From contig CP066552.1 of NCBI GenBank assembly GCA_016415585.1, positions 4,216,001-4,280,000 of the forward strand: DNA of 64,000 nucleotides, read 5' to 3'. A program made the translations under genes and the position numbers. Shown here piece after piece: positions 8,241 to 18,600 of this stretch (within the stretch, counting starts at the first letter, position 1; every line of letters begins with the position of its first letter). This DNA comes from Pectobacterium carotovorum. GTDB lineage: Bacteria; Pseudomonadota; Gammaproteobacteria; Enterobacterales; Enterobacteriaceae. The notes beneath the pieces were generated by a model. It was not told where the DNA came from. It made no database searches and saw only the letters and a program-made list of their open reading frames with translations.

Positions 8241-10154
8241 ATGATTGTTTTCTCTTCGCTGCAAATTCGACGTGGTGTACGCGTTCTGATCGACAACGCG
8301 ACAGCAACAGTTAATCCCGGCCAGAAAGTCGGCCTGGTTGGCAAGAACGGCTGTGGTAAATCTACGCTGCTGTCATTACTGAAAGGTGAAATCAGCGCCG
8401 ACGGTGGCAGCGCAACATTCCCGCAAAACTGGTCACTGGCGTGGGTTAATCAGGAAACCCCCGCGTTGGATAAACCCGCGCTGGACTACGTGATTGACGG
8501 CGACCGCGAGTTTCGCCAACTGGAAGCCGCGTTGCAGACCGCCAACGAAGAGAACGATGGTAACGCAATTGCCACGCTGCACGGCAAGCTGGATGCCATC
8601 CAAGCCTGGACGATTCAGGCCAGAGCATCAAGCCTGCTCAATGGGCTAGGATTTTCTCAGTCACAGTTACAACAGCCCGTCAGCGCCTTTTCCGGCGGCT
8701 GGCGGATGCGTTTGAATCTGGCACAGGCGCTGATCTGTCGTTCAGATCTGCTGTTGCTGGATGAACCGACCAACCACCTCGATCTGGATGCGGTTATCTG
8801 GCTGGAAAAGTGGCTGAAAAACTACGCCGGTACGCTGGTACTGATCTCGCACGACCGCGATTTCCTCGATCCGGTCGTGACCAAGATTCTGCACATCGAA
8901 CAGCAGTCGCTCAACGAGTACACCGGTAACTATTCTTCGTTTGAACGCCAGCGCGCTACTCGCCTCGCACAGCAGCAATCGCTCTATGAGCACCAGCAGG
9001 AGCGTGTCGCGCACCTGCAACACTACATTGACCGCTTCCGCGCGCAGGCGACCAAAGCCAAGCAGGCGCAAAGCCGAATAAAAATGCTGGAACGCATGGA
9101 GATGATTGCGCCAGCACATGTTGATAACCCTTTCCGCTTCAGTTTTCGCGCCCCAGAATCGTTGCCCAATCCACTTATGAAGATGGAAAAGGTCAGCGCA
9201 GGCTATAACGACAAGCTGATTCTGGAATCGATCAAACTTAATTTAGTGCCGGGTTCCCGCATTGGGCTCCTCGGCCATAACGGCGCGGGTAAGTCCACGC
9301 TGATCAAGCTGCTTGCTGGCACACTTGCCCCACTGAAAGGGGAAATTGGGCTGGCGAAAGGCGTGAAGCTCGGTTATTTCGCTCAGCATCAGTTAGAGTT
9401 TCTGCGTGCGGACGAATCGCCCTTGCAGCATCTGGTACGTCTGGCAGAGCGGGAAACGGAACAGCAACTGCGCGACTACCTTGGCGGCTTCGGTTTTCAA
9501 GGCGACAAAGTCACGGAGATCACCGAGCGCTTCTCCGGCGGCGAAAAAGCCCGTCTGGTGCTGGCACTGATCGTCTGGCAGCGTCCGAATCTCCTGCTGC
9601 TCGACGAACCCACCAACCACCTCGATCTGGATATGCGTCAGGCACTGACCGAAGCGTTAATCGATTTTGAAGGCGCGCTGGTTGTCGTCTCGCACGATCG
9701 ACACCTGATCCGTTCTACTACGGACGATCTCTATCTGGTACACGACCAGAAAGTGGAACCATTTGACGGCGATTTGGAAGACTACCAGCAGTGGCTGGTC
9801 GGCCTGCAACGTCAGGAAAATATGGCCGATGAAACGCCAAAAGAGAATACCGCCAACAGTGCGCAGGGCAGAAAAGATCAGAAACGCCGCGAAGCCGAGT
9901 TGAGAACGCAAACGCAGCCGCTGCGCAAACAGATAACCAAGCTTGAGCAGCAGATGGAAAAGTTGGGGGAAACGCTGGCGGCGCTGGAAACCCGACTGGC
10001 GGACAGCGCCATCTATGACATCAGCCGCAAAGCCGAGCTCACCGACTGCCTGCAACAACAAACCAAAGTCAAAATCGAGCTGGAAGAAACGGAAATGTCC
10101 TGGCTGGACGCGCAGGAACAGCTAGAGCAGATGATGCAGAGCGACTCGCTTTAA
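8241..10154 (+). CDS. yheS: YheS, ABC-F type ATPase
   Basis: Cytosolic ABC-F protein, a family that acts on ribosomes and not in transport. There are two nucleotide-binding domains. The first has Walker A GLVGKNGCGKSTLL, signature FSGGWRMRLNLAQAL and Walker B LLLLDEPTNHLD; the second has GLLGHNGAGKSTLI, FSGGEKARLVLAL and LLLLDEPTNHLD. They are joined by the linker typical of ABC-F (about residues 235-310, QRATRLAQQQSLYEHQ onwards). A Lys/Gln/Glu-rich coiled coil follows from about residue 535. No membrane segment is present. 637 residues equals the E. coli length. Divergent from kefG. Confidence 0.95.
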   Translation: MIVFSSLQIRRGVRVLIDNATATVNPGQKVGLVGKNGCGKSTLLSLLKGEISADGGSATFPQNWSLAWVNQETPALDKPALDYVIDGDREFRQLEAALQTANEENDGNAIATLHGKLDAIQAWTIQARASSLLNGLGFSQSQLQQPVSAFSGGWRMRLNLAQALICRSDLLLLDEPTNHLDLDAVIWLEKWLKNYAGTLVLISHDRDFLDPVVTKILHIEQQSLNEYTGNYSSFERQRATRLAQQQSLYEHQQERVAHLQHYIDRFRAQATKAKQAQSRIKMLERMEMIAPAHVDNPFRFSFRAPESLPNPLMKMEKVSAGYNDKLILESIKLNLVPGSRIGLLGHNGAGKSTLIKLLAGTLAPLKGEIGLAKGVKLGYFAQHQLEFLRADESPLQHLVRLAERETEQQLRDYLGGFGFQGDKVTEITERFSGGEKARLVLALIVWQRPNLLLLDEPTNHLDLDMRQALTEALIDFEGALVVVSHDRHLIRSTTDDLYLVHDQKVEPFDGDLEDYQQWLVGLQRQENMADETPKENTANSAQGRKDQKRREAELRTQTQPLRKQITKLEQQMEKLGETLAALETRLADSAIYDISRKAELTDCLQQQTKVKIELEETEMSWLDAQEQLEQMMQSDSL

Positions 10155-10174
10155 GATTTGTGTCCTGAAAGGCA

Positions 10175-10198
10175 TAGCGAGCGGAAAACCGCTCGCTA
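10175..10198. terminator. Hairpin between yheS and the LysE-type gene
   Basis: TAGCGAGCGG (10175-10184) and CCGCTCGCTA (10189-10198) form a perfect 10-base stem with an AAAA loop between two converging genes. No long U run follows, so termination strength is uncertain. Confidence 0.6.
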
Positions 10199-10215
10199 TA
10201 CTCGTGAACGAAGCA

Positions 10216-10818
10216 TTAATGCCAAATCAACAGCACGCAGGCGGCGGTCAGCAGTCCCATTGATACATTAAAGATAATCCACGCTTTCTTACTACGCAGC
10301 AGTCGCCCAATCATCGTGCCAAACCCGAGCCAGATGACGCCGGACACCAGATTGACCAGCACAATCCCGATGCTTATCGCGATCACGGACTGGTTATAGC
10401 CTTCCCCCGCCAGACTAAAGCTGGCAACCGCGCCAAGCGCCATGAGCCACGCTTTTGGGTTCAGGAATTGCAGCAACCACCCTTGATAAAACCGGATCGG
10501 CTGCGGCGGCGCAGCGGATGTTTCCAGCCGTTCATAAGCCGCCGTGGCGATTTTCCACGCCAGCCAGAACAGATAAGCGCTACCGAGGACTTTCAGGATA
10601 AAGTGCAGCGAAGGATAAATCAGAATCAACCCACCGACACCGAATGCCACCAGCAGCAAAATGCTCTGCATGCCCAGCATGATGCCGACCATCAGCCACA
10701 GCGAACGCATAAAGCCAAAATTCGCGCCCGAGGTGGTCAACAGCATATTATTTGGCCCCGGCGTGATGGCCGCTACCCACAAAAACCCCAACATCGAAAG
10801 AAATAAACTCAGTTCCAT
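10216..10818 (-). CDS. LysE/RhtB-family amino acid exporter
   Basis: Inner-membrane exporter of the LysE superfamily, 200 residues with about six hydrophobic segments. The family N-terminus is clear (LWVAAITPGPNNMLLTTSGANFG, residues about 12-35), as is the FLNPKAWLMALGAV motif at about residue 120. The ATG at 10818 gives the normal start next to the first membrane helix; a longer frame to 10854 adds a hydrophilic leader that the family lacks. The substrate is not deducible; members export homoserine, threonine, leucine, lysine or cysteine metabolites. It interrupts the E. coli order between yheS and yheT. Confidence 0.85.
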   Translation of the reverse strand: MELSLFLSMLGFLWVAAITPGPNNMLLTTSGANFGFMRSLWLMVGIMLGMQSILLLVAFGVGGLILIYPSLHFILKVLGSAYLFWLAWKIATAAYERLETSAAPPQPIRFYQGWLLQFLNPKAWLMALGAVASFSLAGEGYNQSVIAISIGIVLVNLVSGVIWLGFGTMIGRLLRSKKAWIIFNVSMGLLTAACVLLIWH

Positions 10819-10924
10819 GATTTGTGGGCGCTCCTGACCCAAATGTCGTACCAACTGGCAGCATTGAAGCTAACAGTGTGATATTGATCGTACAAGAGCC
10901 GACAACAAGATTTTCATATCCTTT

Positions 10925-11962
10925 ATGCATGACCATTTCCGTCCGCTAAGCGGCGCTCGTAACCCACATCTGCAAACGCTATTGCCGCGCCTGATTCGCC
11001 GTCACGCGAAGTTCTTGCCAATCTGGCAAGCGCTCGAATTACCCGACGGCGATTTCGTCGATCTGGCGTGGAGCGAAGCGCCTGAACAGGCGCGGCACAA
11101 ACCGCGAGTGGTACTGTTTCACGGGCTGGAAGGCAGCTTTCACAGCCCTTACGCTCACGGCCTGCTGCACGCCTGTAAACAGCGCGGCTGGCTGGCCGTC
11201 ATCATGCATTTCCGCGGATGCAGCGGTAAGCCCAATCGGATGAAGCGTATCTATCATTCCGGCGAAACCGGTGATGCGAGCTATTTTCTGCACTGGATGC
11301 AGGAGACACTGGGCAATGCGCCTACCGCCGCTATTGGCATTTCTCTCGGCGGTAACATGCTGGCCTACCTGCTCGCTCAGCAGGGCGCAGCCTGTACCCT
11401 ATCTGCCGCCGTTATCGTTTCCGCCCCTTTGATGCTCGAACCCTGTAGCCGTCGAATGGAGCAAGGCTTCTCCCGCGTCTATCAGCACTACCTGCTGCGA
11501 CTGTTGAAACAAAACGCCGGGCGCAAGCTAGCAGCTTATCCAGACACGCTGCCGATTCAGTTGCCACAGTTGAAGCAAATCCGCCAACTGCGAGAGTTTG
11601 ATGACGTCATTACTTCACGTATCCACGGCTTCCGCGATGCGGCCGACTATTATCGACGCTGTAGCGCCCTGCCGCTGTTACCTCAGATACGCAAACCGCT
11701 GCTCATCATCCATGCGAAGGACGATCCCTTCATGACGCCTGAGGTGATTCCCGATCTGTCGCAGTTACCGTCTAATATTGAGTATCAGCTGACGGAACAT
11801 GGTGGTCATGTCGGCTTCGTCGGTGGAACGTTGCTGAAACCGGAAATGTGGCTGGAACAGCGCATTCCCAATTGGCTTAGCCCATTTTTGGACCATGCCA
11901 CCGATTCTTTTTCTTCAGGAACCTCTTATTCAGGAACTTTTCATTCAGGAGGAATAGCGTGA
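10925..11962 (+). CDS. yheT: YheT, alpha/beta hydrolase
   Basis: Predicted esterase/hydrolase of the EMB8/YheT family. Motifs are [11 protein letters not shown] at the N-terminus, [19 protein letters not shown] (oxyanion region), [10 protein letters not shown], the nucleophile elbow [13 protein letters not shown] (Ser at about residue 143), [12 protein letters not shown] (acid) and [11 protein letters not shown] (catalytic His). The length is 345 (E. coli 340). The ATG at 10925 has only a weak Shine-Dalgarno, so the exact start is less certain. The last codons carry a Ser/Gly/Thr-rich tail ([16 protein letters not shown]). It overlaps yheU by four bases (GTGA). Confidence 0.93.
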   Translation: MHDHFRPLSGARNPHLQTLLPRLIRRHAKFLPIWQALELPDGDFVDLAWSEAPEQARHKPRVVLFHGLEGSFHSPYAHGLLHACKQRGWLAVIMHFRGCSGKPNRMKRIYHSGETGDASYFLHWMQETLGNAPTAAIGISLGGNMLAYLLAQQGAACTLSAAVIVSAPLMLEPCSRRMEQGFSRVYQHYLLRLLKQNAGRKLAAYPDTLPIQLPQLKQIRQLREFDDVITSRIHGFRDAADYYRRCSALPLLPQIRKPLLIIHAKDDPFMTPEVIPDLSQLPSNIEYQLTEHGGHVGFVGGTLLKPEMWLEQRIPNWLSPFLDHATDSFSSGTSYSGTFHSGGIA

Positions 11963-12195
11963 TTATTCCCTGGCAACAGCTCGATCCAGAAACGTTGGAT
12001 AACATCATTGAATCTTTCGTCCTGCGGGAAGGCACCGATTACGGCGAACAGGAACGATCGCTGGCGCAGAAAGTGGAAGATATCCGCAGCCAGCTCCAAT
12101 CTGGCGAGGTGGTGTTGGTGTGGTCTGAGTTACATGAAACCCTCAATATCATGCCCCGCAACCAGCTCAATGCCGGAGGACATGCCCCTTATTGA
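11959..12195 (+). CDS. yheU: YheU, UPF0270 family protein
   Basis: Small cytosolic protein of 78 residues that begins [28 protein letters not shown], the UPF0270 signature, and continues with [15 protein letters not shown]. It starts with GTG and overlaps the yheT stop codon, so it is translationally coupled. AGGAGGAA upstream is an unusually strong ribosome-binding site. The function is unknown; prkB follows. Confidence 0.92.
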   Translation: MIIPWQQLDPETLDNIIESFVLREGTDYGEQERSLAQKVEDIRSQLQSGEVVLVWSELHETLNIMPRNQLNAGGHAPY

Positions 12196-12320
12196 GCATG
12201 GCGAAAGTCGTGAAAGAACGCTCCAAACATGCTAACAATGATAACTAATTACGTCTTTTTTGAGGATACGCGCAGGCCTTCGGTCTATGCTAACCTCGCG
12301 ATCACGGAGTCACGCGCCTT

Positions 12321-13190
12321 ATGTCACATCAGCATCCGATTATTGCGGTTACCGGCTCCAGCGGAGCAGGAACCACAACAACCAGTCTGGCCTTCCGTAA
12401 GATTTTCCAGCAGTTTGATCTGCGTGCAGCCCAGTTGGAAGGCGATAGCTTTCACCGCTATACCCGCCCGGAAATGGATATGGCGATTCGTAAAGCGCGT
12501 GATTCAGGACGCCACATCAGCTATTTCGGCCCAGAAGCGAATGATTTCAGCCTGCTGGAACAGTCGTTTATCGAATATGGCCTGCACGGGCGCGGCCAGA
12601 CGCGCAAATATCTGCATACCTACGATGAAGCGATTCCCTATAATCAGGTTCCTGGGACGTTCACACCGTGGGAACCGATGCCGGAACCCACCGACATTCT
12701 GTTCTATGAAGGGCTGCACGGCGGCGTGGTCACCGAGCAAAACGACGTAGCGCAGCATGTCGATTTGCTCGTCGGCGTGGTGCCAATCGTCAACCTGGAA
12801 TGGATCCAAAAGCTGATTCGTGACGTCAATGAGCGCGGCCACTCGCGTGAAGCGGTGATGGATTCCGTCGTCCGCTCTATGGAAGACTACATCACCTACA
12901 TCACGCCACAGTTCTCTCGCACACACATCAACTTCCAGCGCGTGCCTACCGTGGACACCTCCAACCCGTTCGCCGCCAAGTCGATTCCCTCACTGGACGA
13001 AAGCTTCGTCGTGATTCACTTTCAGGGATTGGATAATATTGATTATCCCTATCTGCTCGCCATGTTGCAGGGTTCATTTATCTCCCATATCAACACGCTG
13101 GTCGTTCCCGGCGGGAAGATGGGGTTGGCGATGGAATTAATCATGGCCCCGCTGGTGCAGCGGTTAATCGAAGGGAAAACGATCGAATAA
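12321..13190 (+). CDS. prkB: PrkB, phosphoribulokinase-like protein
   Basis: P-loop kinase of the phosphoribulokinase/uridine kinase family. It has Walker A GSSGAGTTTTS (residues about 12-22), the LEGDSFHRYTRPEM substrate loop, ILFYEGLHGG and the C-terminal LVVPGGKMGLAMELIMAPLVQRL. It has 289 residues, the same as E. coli PrkB. There is no Calvin cycle context (no Rubisco), so the physiological substrate is unknown. It is in the yheT-yheU-prkB order of E. coli, separated from yheU by about 125 bases. Confidence 0.93.
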   Translation: MSHQHPIIAVTGSSGAGTTTTSLAFRKIFQQFDLRAAQLEGDSFHRYTRPEMDMAIRKARDSGRHISYFGPEANDFSLLEQSFIEYGLHGRGQTRKYLHTYDEAIPYNQVPGTFTPWEPMPEPTDILFYEGLHGGVVTEQNDVAQHVDLLVGVVPIVNLEWIQKLIRDVNERGHSREAVMDSVVRSMEDYITYITPQFSRTHINFQRVPTVDTSNPFAAKSIPSLDESFVVIHFQGLDNIDYPYLLAMLQGSFISHINTLVVPGGKMGLAMELIMAPLVQRLIEGKTIE

Positions 13191-13210
13191 GCATCGAGAT
13201 ACACGGGGCG

Positions 13211-13254
13211 ACCACAGGGGTGAGGCCTCCCTACGGGAACCTCCCCCTGTGTTT
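13211..13254. terminator. GC-rich hairpin between convergent prkB and yhfA
   Basis: CACAGGGGTGAGG (about 13213-13225) pairs imperfectly with CCTCCCCCTGTG (about 13240-13252). The position between converging genes suggests a terminator; the sequence also resembles dispersed intergenic hairpins of soft-rot bacteria. No clean U tract is present. Confidence 0.55.
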
Positions 13255-13305
13255 CCCCTAATAACGGGCTTAAGTGACCAGAATTAGTACCCAGTGAAAG
13301 AGAGA

Positions 13306-13713
13306 TTAAGCCAGCACCCTAACTTCGTGGCTGTGCGTCACCTCAACGGCTTTGCCCAGCATCAATGCCACAGAACAGTACTTTTCCGCCGACAGGGCGA
13401 CAGCTCGCTCAACAACTTTGTCAGTCAGTCCTTTTCCCGTCACGATAAAATGCAGATTGATGTGGGTAAATAAACGCGGCGCGTCAGACCGACGCTCTGA
13501 CGTTAATTTCACCTCACAATCAGCCACATCGTTGCGACCTTTTTGCAGAATCGACACCACGTCAATCGCGCTGCATCCTCCTACAGACATCAATACCATT
13601 TCCATCGGACTGGGCGCTTTATCGCCAGAATTGCCGTCCATCAATATCTGATGCCCTGATGCGGATTCGCCCAAAAACGTTAAGCCTTCAACCCATTTTA
13701 CCCGAGCCTGCAT
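13306..13713 (-). CDS. yhfA: YhfA, OsmC/Ohr-family protein
   Basis: OsmC-like protein of 135 residues. Motifs are GNSGDKAPSPMEMVLMSVGGCSAIDVVSIL and the C-terminal ALSAEKYCSVALML. The two cysteines (GGCSAID and EKYCSV) are the redox pair used by OsmC-type peroxidases to reduce organic hydroperoxides; the actual substrate of YhfA is unknown. It is divergent from crp, the E. coli arrangement. Confidence 0.93.
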   Translation of the reverse strand: MQARVKWVEGLTFLGESASGHQILMDGNSGDKAPSPMEMVLMSVGGCSAIDVVSILQKGRNDVADCEVKLTSERRSDAPRLFTHINLHFIVTGKGLTDKVVERAVALSAEKYCSVALMLGKAVEVTHSHEVRVLA

Positions 13714-14086
13714 GATGCCTCTCCACTAAAAATTTTTTGAAAATTTATATCGTTACTGTACAAAAACCAGCGTTAATCAGCGCTTTGTCATGCTGAAGCG
13801 AGACAACACAAGACACATCCTTAAAGCTGTGTTAAAACAAAAATAGAATAGACCTTTTCTGGACAAACCCAGAAACGAAGAAGATGATTACGTGACCAGA
13901 CATACCCAGCCACGTTTACGATGCGGCAAGGCAGCAACCGGAAAATCAAGGGTACAGTGGTTCCAGTATATTCCCTGACGTCATTCTGCCTAGACTGAAT
14001 TTTATTTTTTAGCAGTTAAACACGCCGTACAGGGAACTCTGACCCCTGTAATTTGCGCAGTGAATTACAACAGAGGATGATAGCGA
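13714..14086. promoter_or_regulatory. Divergent yhfA/crp promoter region
   Basis: A 373-base gap without a gene. It holds the promoters of yhfA (minus) and crp (plus). The crp translation start is preceded by CAGAGGATGATAGCG, very like E. coli. In E. coli CRP autoregulates here; I searched for TGTGA-N6-TCACA and saw no convincing site. Confidence 0.6.
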
Positions 14087-14719
14087 ATGGTTCTCGGCAA
14101 ACCGCAAACAGACCCAACTCTCGAATGGTTCCTTTCCCATTGTCATATTCACAAATATCCATCGAAGAGCACGCTGATTCACCAAGGTGAAAAAGCAGAA
14201 ACGCTTTACTACATCGTGAAAGGCTCTGTCGCAGTGCTAATCAAAGATGAAGAAGGTAAGGAAATGATTCTCTCCTACCTCAATCAGGGCGATTTTATCG
14301 GCGAGCTCGGCTTGTTTGAAGAAGGTCAGGAACGCAGCGCTTGGGTACGGGCCAAAACCGCCTGTGAAGTGGCTGAAATTTCCTATAAAAAATTCCGCCA
14401 GCTCATCCAGGTTAACCCGGATATTCTCATGCGTCTGTCTGCGCAAATGGCAAGCAGACTTCAGGTTACCTCTGAGAAAGTCGGCAACCTCGCCTTCCTT
14501 GATGTGACCGGCCGTATTGCCCAAACCCTACTAAACCTGGCCAAACAACCTGATGCCATGACGCATCCAGATGGCATGCAAATTAAAATTACCCGTCAGG
14601 AAATTGGGCAAATCGTTGGCTGCTCGCGTGAAACCGTGGGCCGCATTCTGAAAATGTTAGAAGACCAGAACCTGATCTCTGCACACGGTAAAACGATTGT
14701 CGTTTACGGCACTCGCTAA
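14087..14719 (+). CDS. crp: CRP, cAMP receptor protein
   Basis: Global regulator that binds cAMP and activates catabolic genes, including pectinase genes in soft-rot bacteria. The cyclic-nucleotide domain (residues about 15-120) contains [24 protein letters not shown], with the cAMP-binding Glu, Arg and Ser. The dimerisation helix follows ([22 protein letters not shown]), then the winged helix with recognition helix [12 protein letters not shown] (about residues 180-191). 210 residues, the same as E. coli, with near-identical sequence. CRP-like sites upstream of two pectate lyase genes and of the nirB/ABC-operon region in this window are plausible targets (inference). Confidence 0.98.
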   Translation: MVLGKPQTDPTLEWFLSHCHIHKYPSKSTLIHQGEKAETLYYIVKGSVAVLIKDEEGKEMILSYLNQGDFIGELGLFEEGQERSAWVRAKTACEVAEISYKKFRQLIQVNPDILMRLSAQMASRLQVTSEKVGNLAFLDVTGRIAQTLLNLAKQPDAMTHPDGMQIKITRQEIGQIVGCSRETVGRILKMLEDQNLISAHGKTIVVYGTR

Positions 14720-14742
14720 ACCCCTGTCGCTGTACCCTACCA

Positions 14743-14780
14743 ATAAAAAAGCGTGAAGCCTCGGCCTCACGCTTTTTTTA
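14743..14780 (+). terminator. crp rho-independent terminator
   Basis: GCGTGA-containing stem around 14750-14772 (GCGTGAAGCC with CCTCACGC) followed by TTTTTTTAT. An A run on its left could let it act on the opposite strand as well. Confidence 0.82.
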
Positions 14781-14877
14781 TGGCGAGCTTCCTGCTCGCC
14801 ACCCTTGGGGCCGTTGCTGACGCAACGTTGAAAAACGTTCCCTACGTTTTTTTATGGCTGATCTTTTGAGAGCATAA

Positions 14878-16175
<1,298 letters not shown>

Positions 16176-16223
16176 TTCAGGCAATATTAAATCGGCTACT
16201 GAGGAGAATAACTTTTTATATGG

Positions 16224-16799
16224 CTAAATTTTAAGGAAATTATCCAAAAGCTGATGCCCTTGCTGGCTAAGAATGCTCTCTGGGTGAAACTGCACCCCTT
16301 CCAGCGGCAATGTGCGATGGCGGATCCCCATAATCTCATCACGCTTTCCTTCATGTTCGCTCCAGGCCGTGACCTCAAAGCAATCGGGTAGCGAGGTAGA
16401 ATCAATAATGAGCGAATGATAACGGGTGACCGTCAAAGGCTGAGCCAGCCCCGTGAAAACCCCCGTATCGCTATGCGCAATCGCAGAGGTTTTCCCATGC
16501 ATGACCTGCCGTGCTCGCACCACACGCGCGCCGAACGCCTGCCCCATCGCCTGATGGCCAAGACACACGCCCAGAATAGGCAGTTTATCGGCAAAGTGAC
16601 GGATAGCAGCCAGTGAAATGCCCGCCTCATCCGGCGTACAAGGGCCAGGTGAAATGACCAATCGCTCAGGCGCAAGCCGTTCAATCTCGCGCAGCGTCAG
16701 TTCATCATTACGCTTCACCACGACCTGTGCGCCAAGCTCACAAAAGTATTGGTAAAGGTTGTAGGTAAAGGAGTCGTAGTTATCGATAATTAGCAGCAT
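16224..16799 (-). CDS. pabA: PabA, aminodeoxychorismate synthase glutamine amidotransferase subunit
   Basis: Class I glutamine amidotransferase that supplies ammonia to PabB for 4-aminobenzoate and hence folate synthesis. Motifs: [18 protein letters not shown] at the N-terminus, [16 protein letters not shown], the catalytic Cys in [15 protein letters not shown] (about residue 79) and the catalytic His-Glu in VQFHPESIL (about residues 168-170). 191 residues (E. coli 187). It lies directly upstream of argD, as in E. coli; here, however, the neighbouring fic-yhfG genes are missing and the accessory block begins. Confidence 0.94.
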   Translation of the reverse strand: MLLIIDNYDSFTYNLYQYFCELGAQVVVKRNDELTLREIERLAPERLVISPGPCTPDEAGISLAAIRHFADKLPILGVCLGHQAMGQAFGARVVRARQVMHGKTSAIAHSDTGVFTGLAQPLTVTRYHSLIIDSTSLPDCFEVTAWSEHEGKRDEIMGIRHRTLPLEGVQFHPESILSQQGHQLLDNFLKI

Positions 16800-17071
16800 A
16801 TTGACTTAATATATTGATAGATATTGGTTATTTTAATTCATCCTACTTTTGATACCCGCAATAATACCTGAAAATTATGTCGATGCGTTTTTCATAAGCG
16901 GGTGTAACACAGGCTATTGTACCTGTATACGTGATTAGCATGATGACAAGAGATTAATGCTGTCTAAATCTAGGGGGCAGATGATAGGAGGCAGAGATTC
17001 CGAAGGAAATTTGAAAACATCGCGGAATCTCTGGTTTGATTCGATATTTATTAGAGCGACAAGCAAGATCG
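16800..17071. other. Intergenic boundary region with a 10-base inverted repeat
   Basis: No gene seen. AGAGATTCCG (16993-17002) and CGGAATCTCT (17023-17032) are a perfect inverted pair with a 20-base loop, between pabA and the AT-rich cluster. There is no U tract on either side, so terminator function is doubtful. It also marks the left edge of the accessory block. Confidence 0.45.
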
Positions 17072-17746
17072 TTAAACGTCATCCAGGATAAAGGTTATCG
17101 GTACCCGATAAAAACCATCAACATATTCAGGCCTTAGCTCAGCAACTGAGGTATCTGGCTTTGCCCCATATAGCTCGATTGCTTTATCTGTCAGGGTAGT
17201 CGTTGTTACCGCTTCTTTCGCACTCGATTGGAATACACCGATCGATGATAAATAATCCAAGGGGAAATTAAACCGATAGACGCCAAATTTATTTCCCTCT
17301 CTAATGATAACATCCATAGGATTCATCACCTTCTTACCTTTTAAGGACAATTTAGGAATGTAGGTAATGAACTCAACAGGTGCTTCATCTCTAATTTCAG
17401 CCCACGTTACATTGCAGCTCTCAGCCGCAGAAGCAAGCTTTCCTTTGGATTTGAAAGCATCCGAAAGGCATAAACCCACTTTGCTTCCGGTTAAAGGTTC
17501 CATCGTAGACTTACGGATAACGTTAATAATAACTTTTACAGCACTCTGTTGTATTGATTTAACAGAATTACATTGCCCGTTTTTAAATATAAATTTATCC
17601 AACCGTTCATTAATATCATCCTTGTTATTAATTAATGCTGCATTTATTATTATAAATTTTTCATTGGGTTCACTATTGGCACGATATGTCAGACCGCACA
17701 GACTAAGTGCTACACTAGATAAGATAAAATTCCTTCTGCTAATCAT
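17072..17746 (-). CDS. Tat-signal protein of unknown function, last gene of the ferredoxin cluster
   Basis: 224 residues, not recognised. The N-terminus (MISRRNFILSSVALSLCG) has the twin-arginine pattern S-R-R-x-F-I followed by a hydrophobic core, with likely cleavage near residue 25, so it should be exported folded to the periplasm. The mature part has Cys at about positions 39, 73 and 90 (NGQCNS, VGLCLS, ESCNVT). The last 20 residues (EYVDGFYRVPITFILDDV) resemble the final beta strand of TonB C-terminal domains, but this is weak. An AGGAGG lies eight bases before the ATG and overlaps the ferredoxin stop codon, so the two genes are coupled. AT content is well above that of the flanking core genes, suggesting transfer. 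Confidence 0.72.
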   Translation of the reverse strand: MISRRNFILSSVALSLCGLTYRANSEPNEKFIIINAALINNKDDINERLDKFIFKNGQCNSVKSIQQSAVKVIINVIRKSTMEPLTGSKVGLCLSDAFKSKGKLASAAESCNVTWAEIRDEAPVEFITYIPKLSLKGKKVMNPMDVIIREGNKFGVYRFNFPLDYLSSIGVFQSSAKEAVTTTTLTDKAIELYGAKPDTSVAELRPEYVDGFYRVPITFILDDV

Positions 17747-17758
17747 TAGTCAATCCTC

Positions 17759-18052
17759 CTACCCAACCAAATCAGCCTCAGCGTGAGACATTATTGTCAT
17801 ATCTGATAAAGGATATGTTACACAAGACAATATAAACGTTCCTTTCTGAGTTCCATTGAGGAAAGATTGGTCACTATCATCATAACTTCCAAAAATCACC
17901 CTACATGCACATGATGAGCACGCCCCAGCCCGGCAACTATAAGGAAGATCAACCCCAGCCTCTTCAGCAGCATCAAGTATATATTGATCATCTGGACACA
18001 TTATTTCTTGGGTACCACTGCACCCCAAAATCTTTATCTTATATGAAGCCAT
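17759..18052 (-). CDS. Plant-type [2Fe-2S] ferredoxin
   Basis: 97 residues, no signal peptide, so cytosolic as encoded. The four cluster ligands follow the chloroplast pattern: C40, C45 and C48 in [13 protein letters not shown], and C77 in ILSCVTYP. The flanks are also chloroplast-like: [27 protein letters not shown] and [16 protein letters not shown]. This is quite unlike the adrenodoxin-type Fdx of the Isc system. There is a Cys at position 50 where plant ferredoxins have Gly, plus C11 and C19. Such domains in Pectobacterium are known from the M-class pectocins, where they act as the uptake domain, but no toxin domain is fused here. The Tat-signal gene follows after 12 bases. The electron partner is unknown. 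Confidence 0.9.
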   Translation of the reverse strand: MASYKIKILGCSGTQEIMCPDDQYILDAAEEAGVDLPYSCRAGACSSCACRVIFGSYDDSDQSFLNGTQKGTFILSCVTYPLSDMTIMSHAEADLVG

Positions 18053-18163
18053 GACTTATATCATCCTTTTAAAATAATTAATAAAAATTAGCCACATTAA
18101 TTAATAATTAACAAAATAAAAACAATATTAAATTACCAATTTTATATCTTATTTATATAAAAA

Positions 18164-18478
18164 TTAGAAGTCACACGACGGAATCTGTCCTTTACATTGT
18201 GCAACGCAACTATGAAAATTTGTACTTCCATAATCACCAGGTATATTTAATAGGTATGAACATTCGGCGATACATCTATCAACTTCGGATAGCGAATATT
18301 TCTCATTAATGAAAACCTTATTCACTTTTCTATTTTTAACAATGCAAGAATTGTTTCTTTCTATAAAATTTATCTTTCCTTTTAAAAAATCGATAGGAAG
18401 TGGTTTGCTATCCGAGCTAATTGCGTTACCAGAAAACAACAATAAAATTAATGCCATCGGAGGGGATACGTTCAACAA
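18164..18478 (-). CDS. Small secreted twin-CX3C protein, unknown function
   Basis: 104 residues beginning with a TTG at 18478, with AAAGGA seven bases upstream and an in-frame stop just before; an ATG seven codons later lacks a ribosome-binding site. Residues 6-22 (PPMALILLLFSGNAISS) form a short signal peptide. The mature protein has six cysteines: C45, two CX3C pairs (C69/C73 in RCIAEC and C91/C95 in SCVAQC, 17 residues apart) and C102. The paired CX3C layout recalls helical-hairpin disulfide proteins, but no homologue is recognised. I infer a disulfide-bonded periplasmic or secreted protein. It lies 111 bases upstream of the ferredoxin gene on the same strand. Confidence 0.6.
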   Translation of the reverse strand: MLNVSPPMALILLLFSGNAISSDSKPLPIDFLKGKINFIERNNSCIVKNRKVNKVFINEKYSLSEVDRCIAECSYLLNIPGDYGSTNFHSCVAQCKGQIPSCDF

Positions 18479-18600
18479 AACTCAATCCTTTAAAAGTATG
18501 TTAATTAATATTTTTAACTCTTGGATTTATACTTCCACAGCCAAGAAAACTTAGGGAAATCATAATTTTTATGAAAAAAATCAACCATTTTACAAATAAC

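Noticed and set aside
12229..12750. 173-codon frame overlapping the prkB start
   Set aside because: It is an alternative frame across prkB, whose sequence is clearly conserved; the overlap shows it is a shadow.
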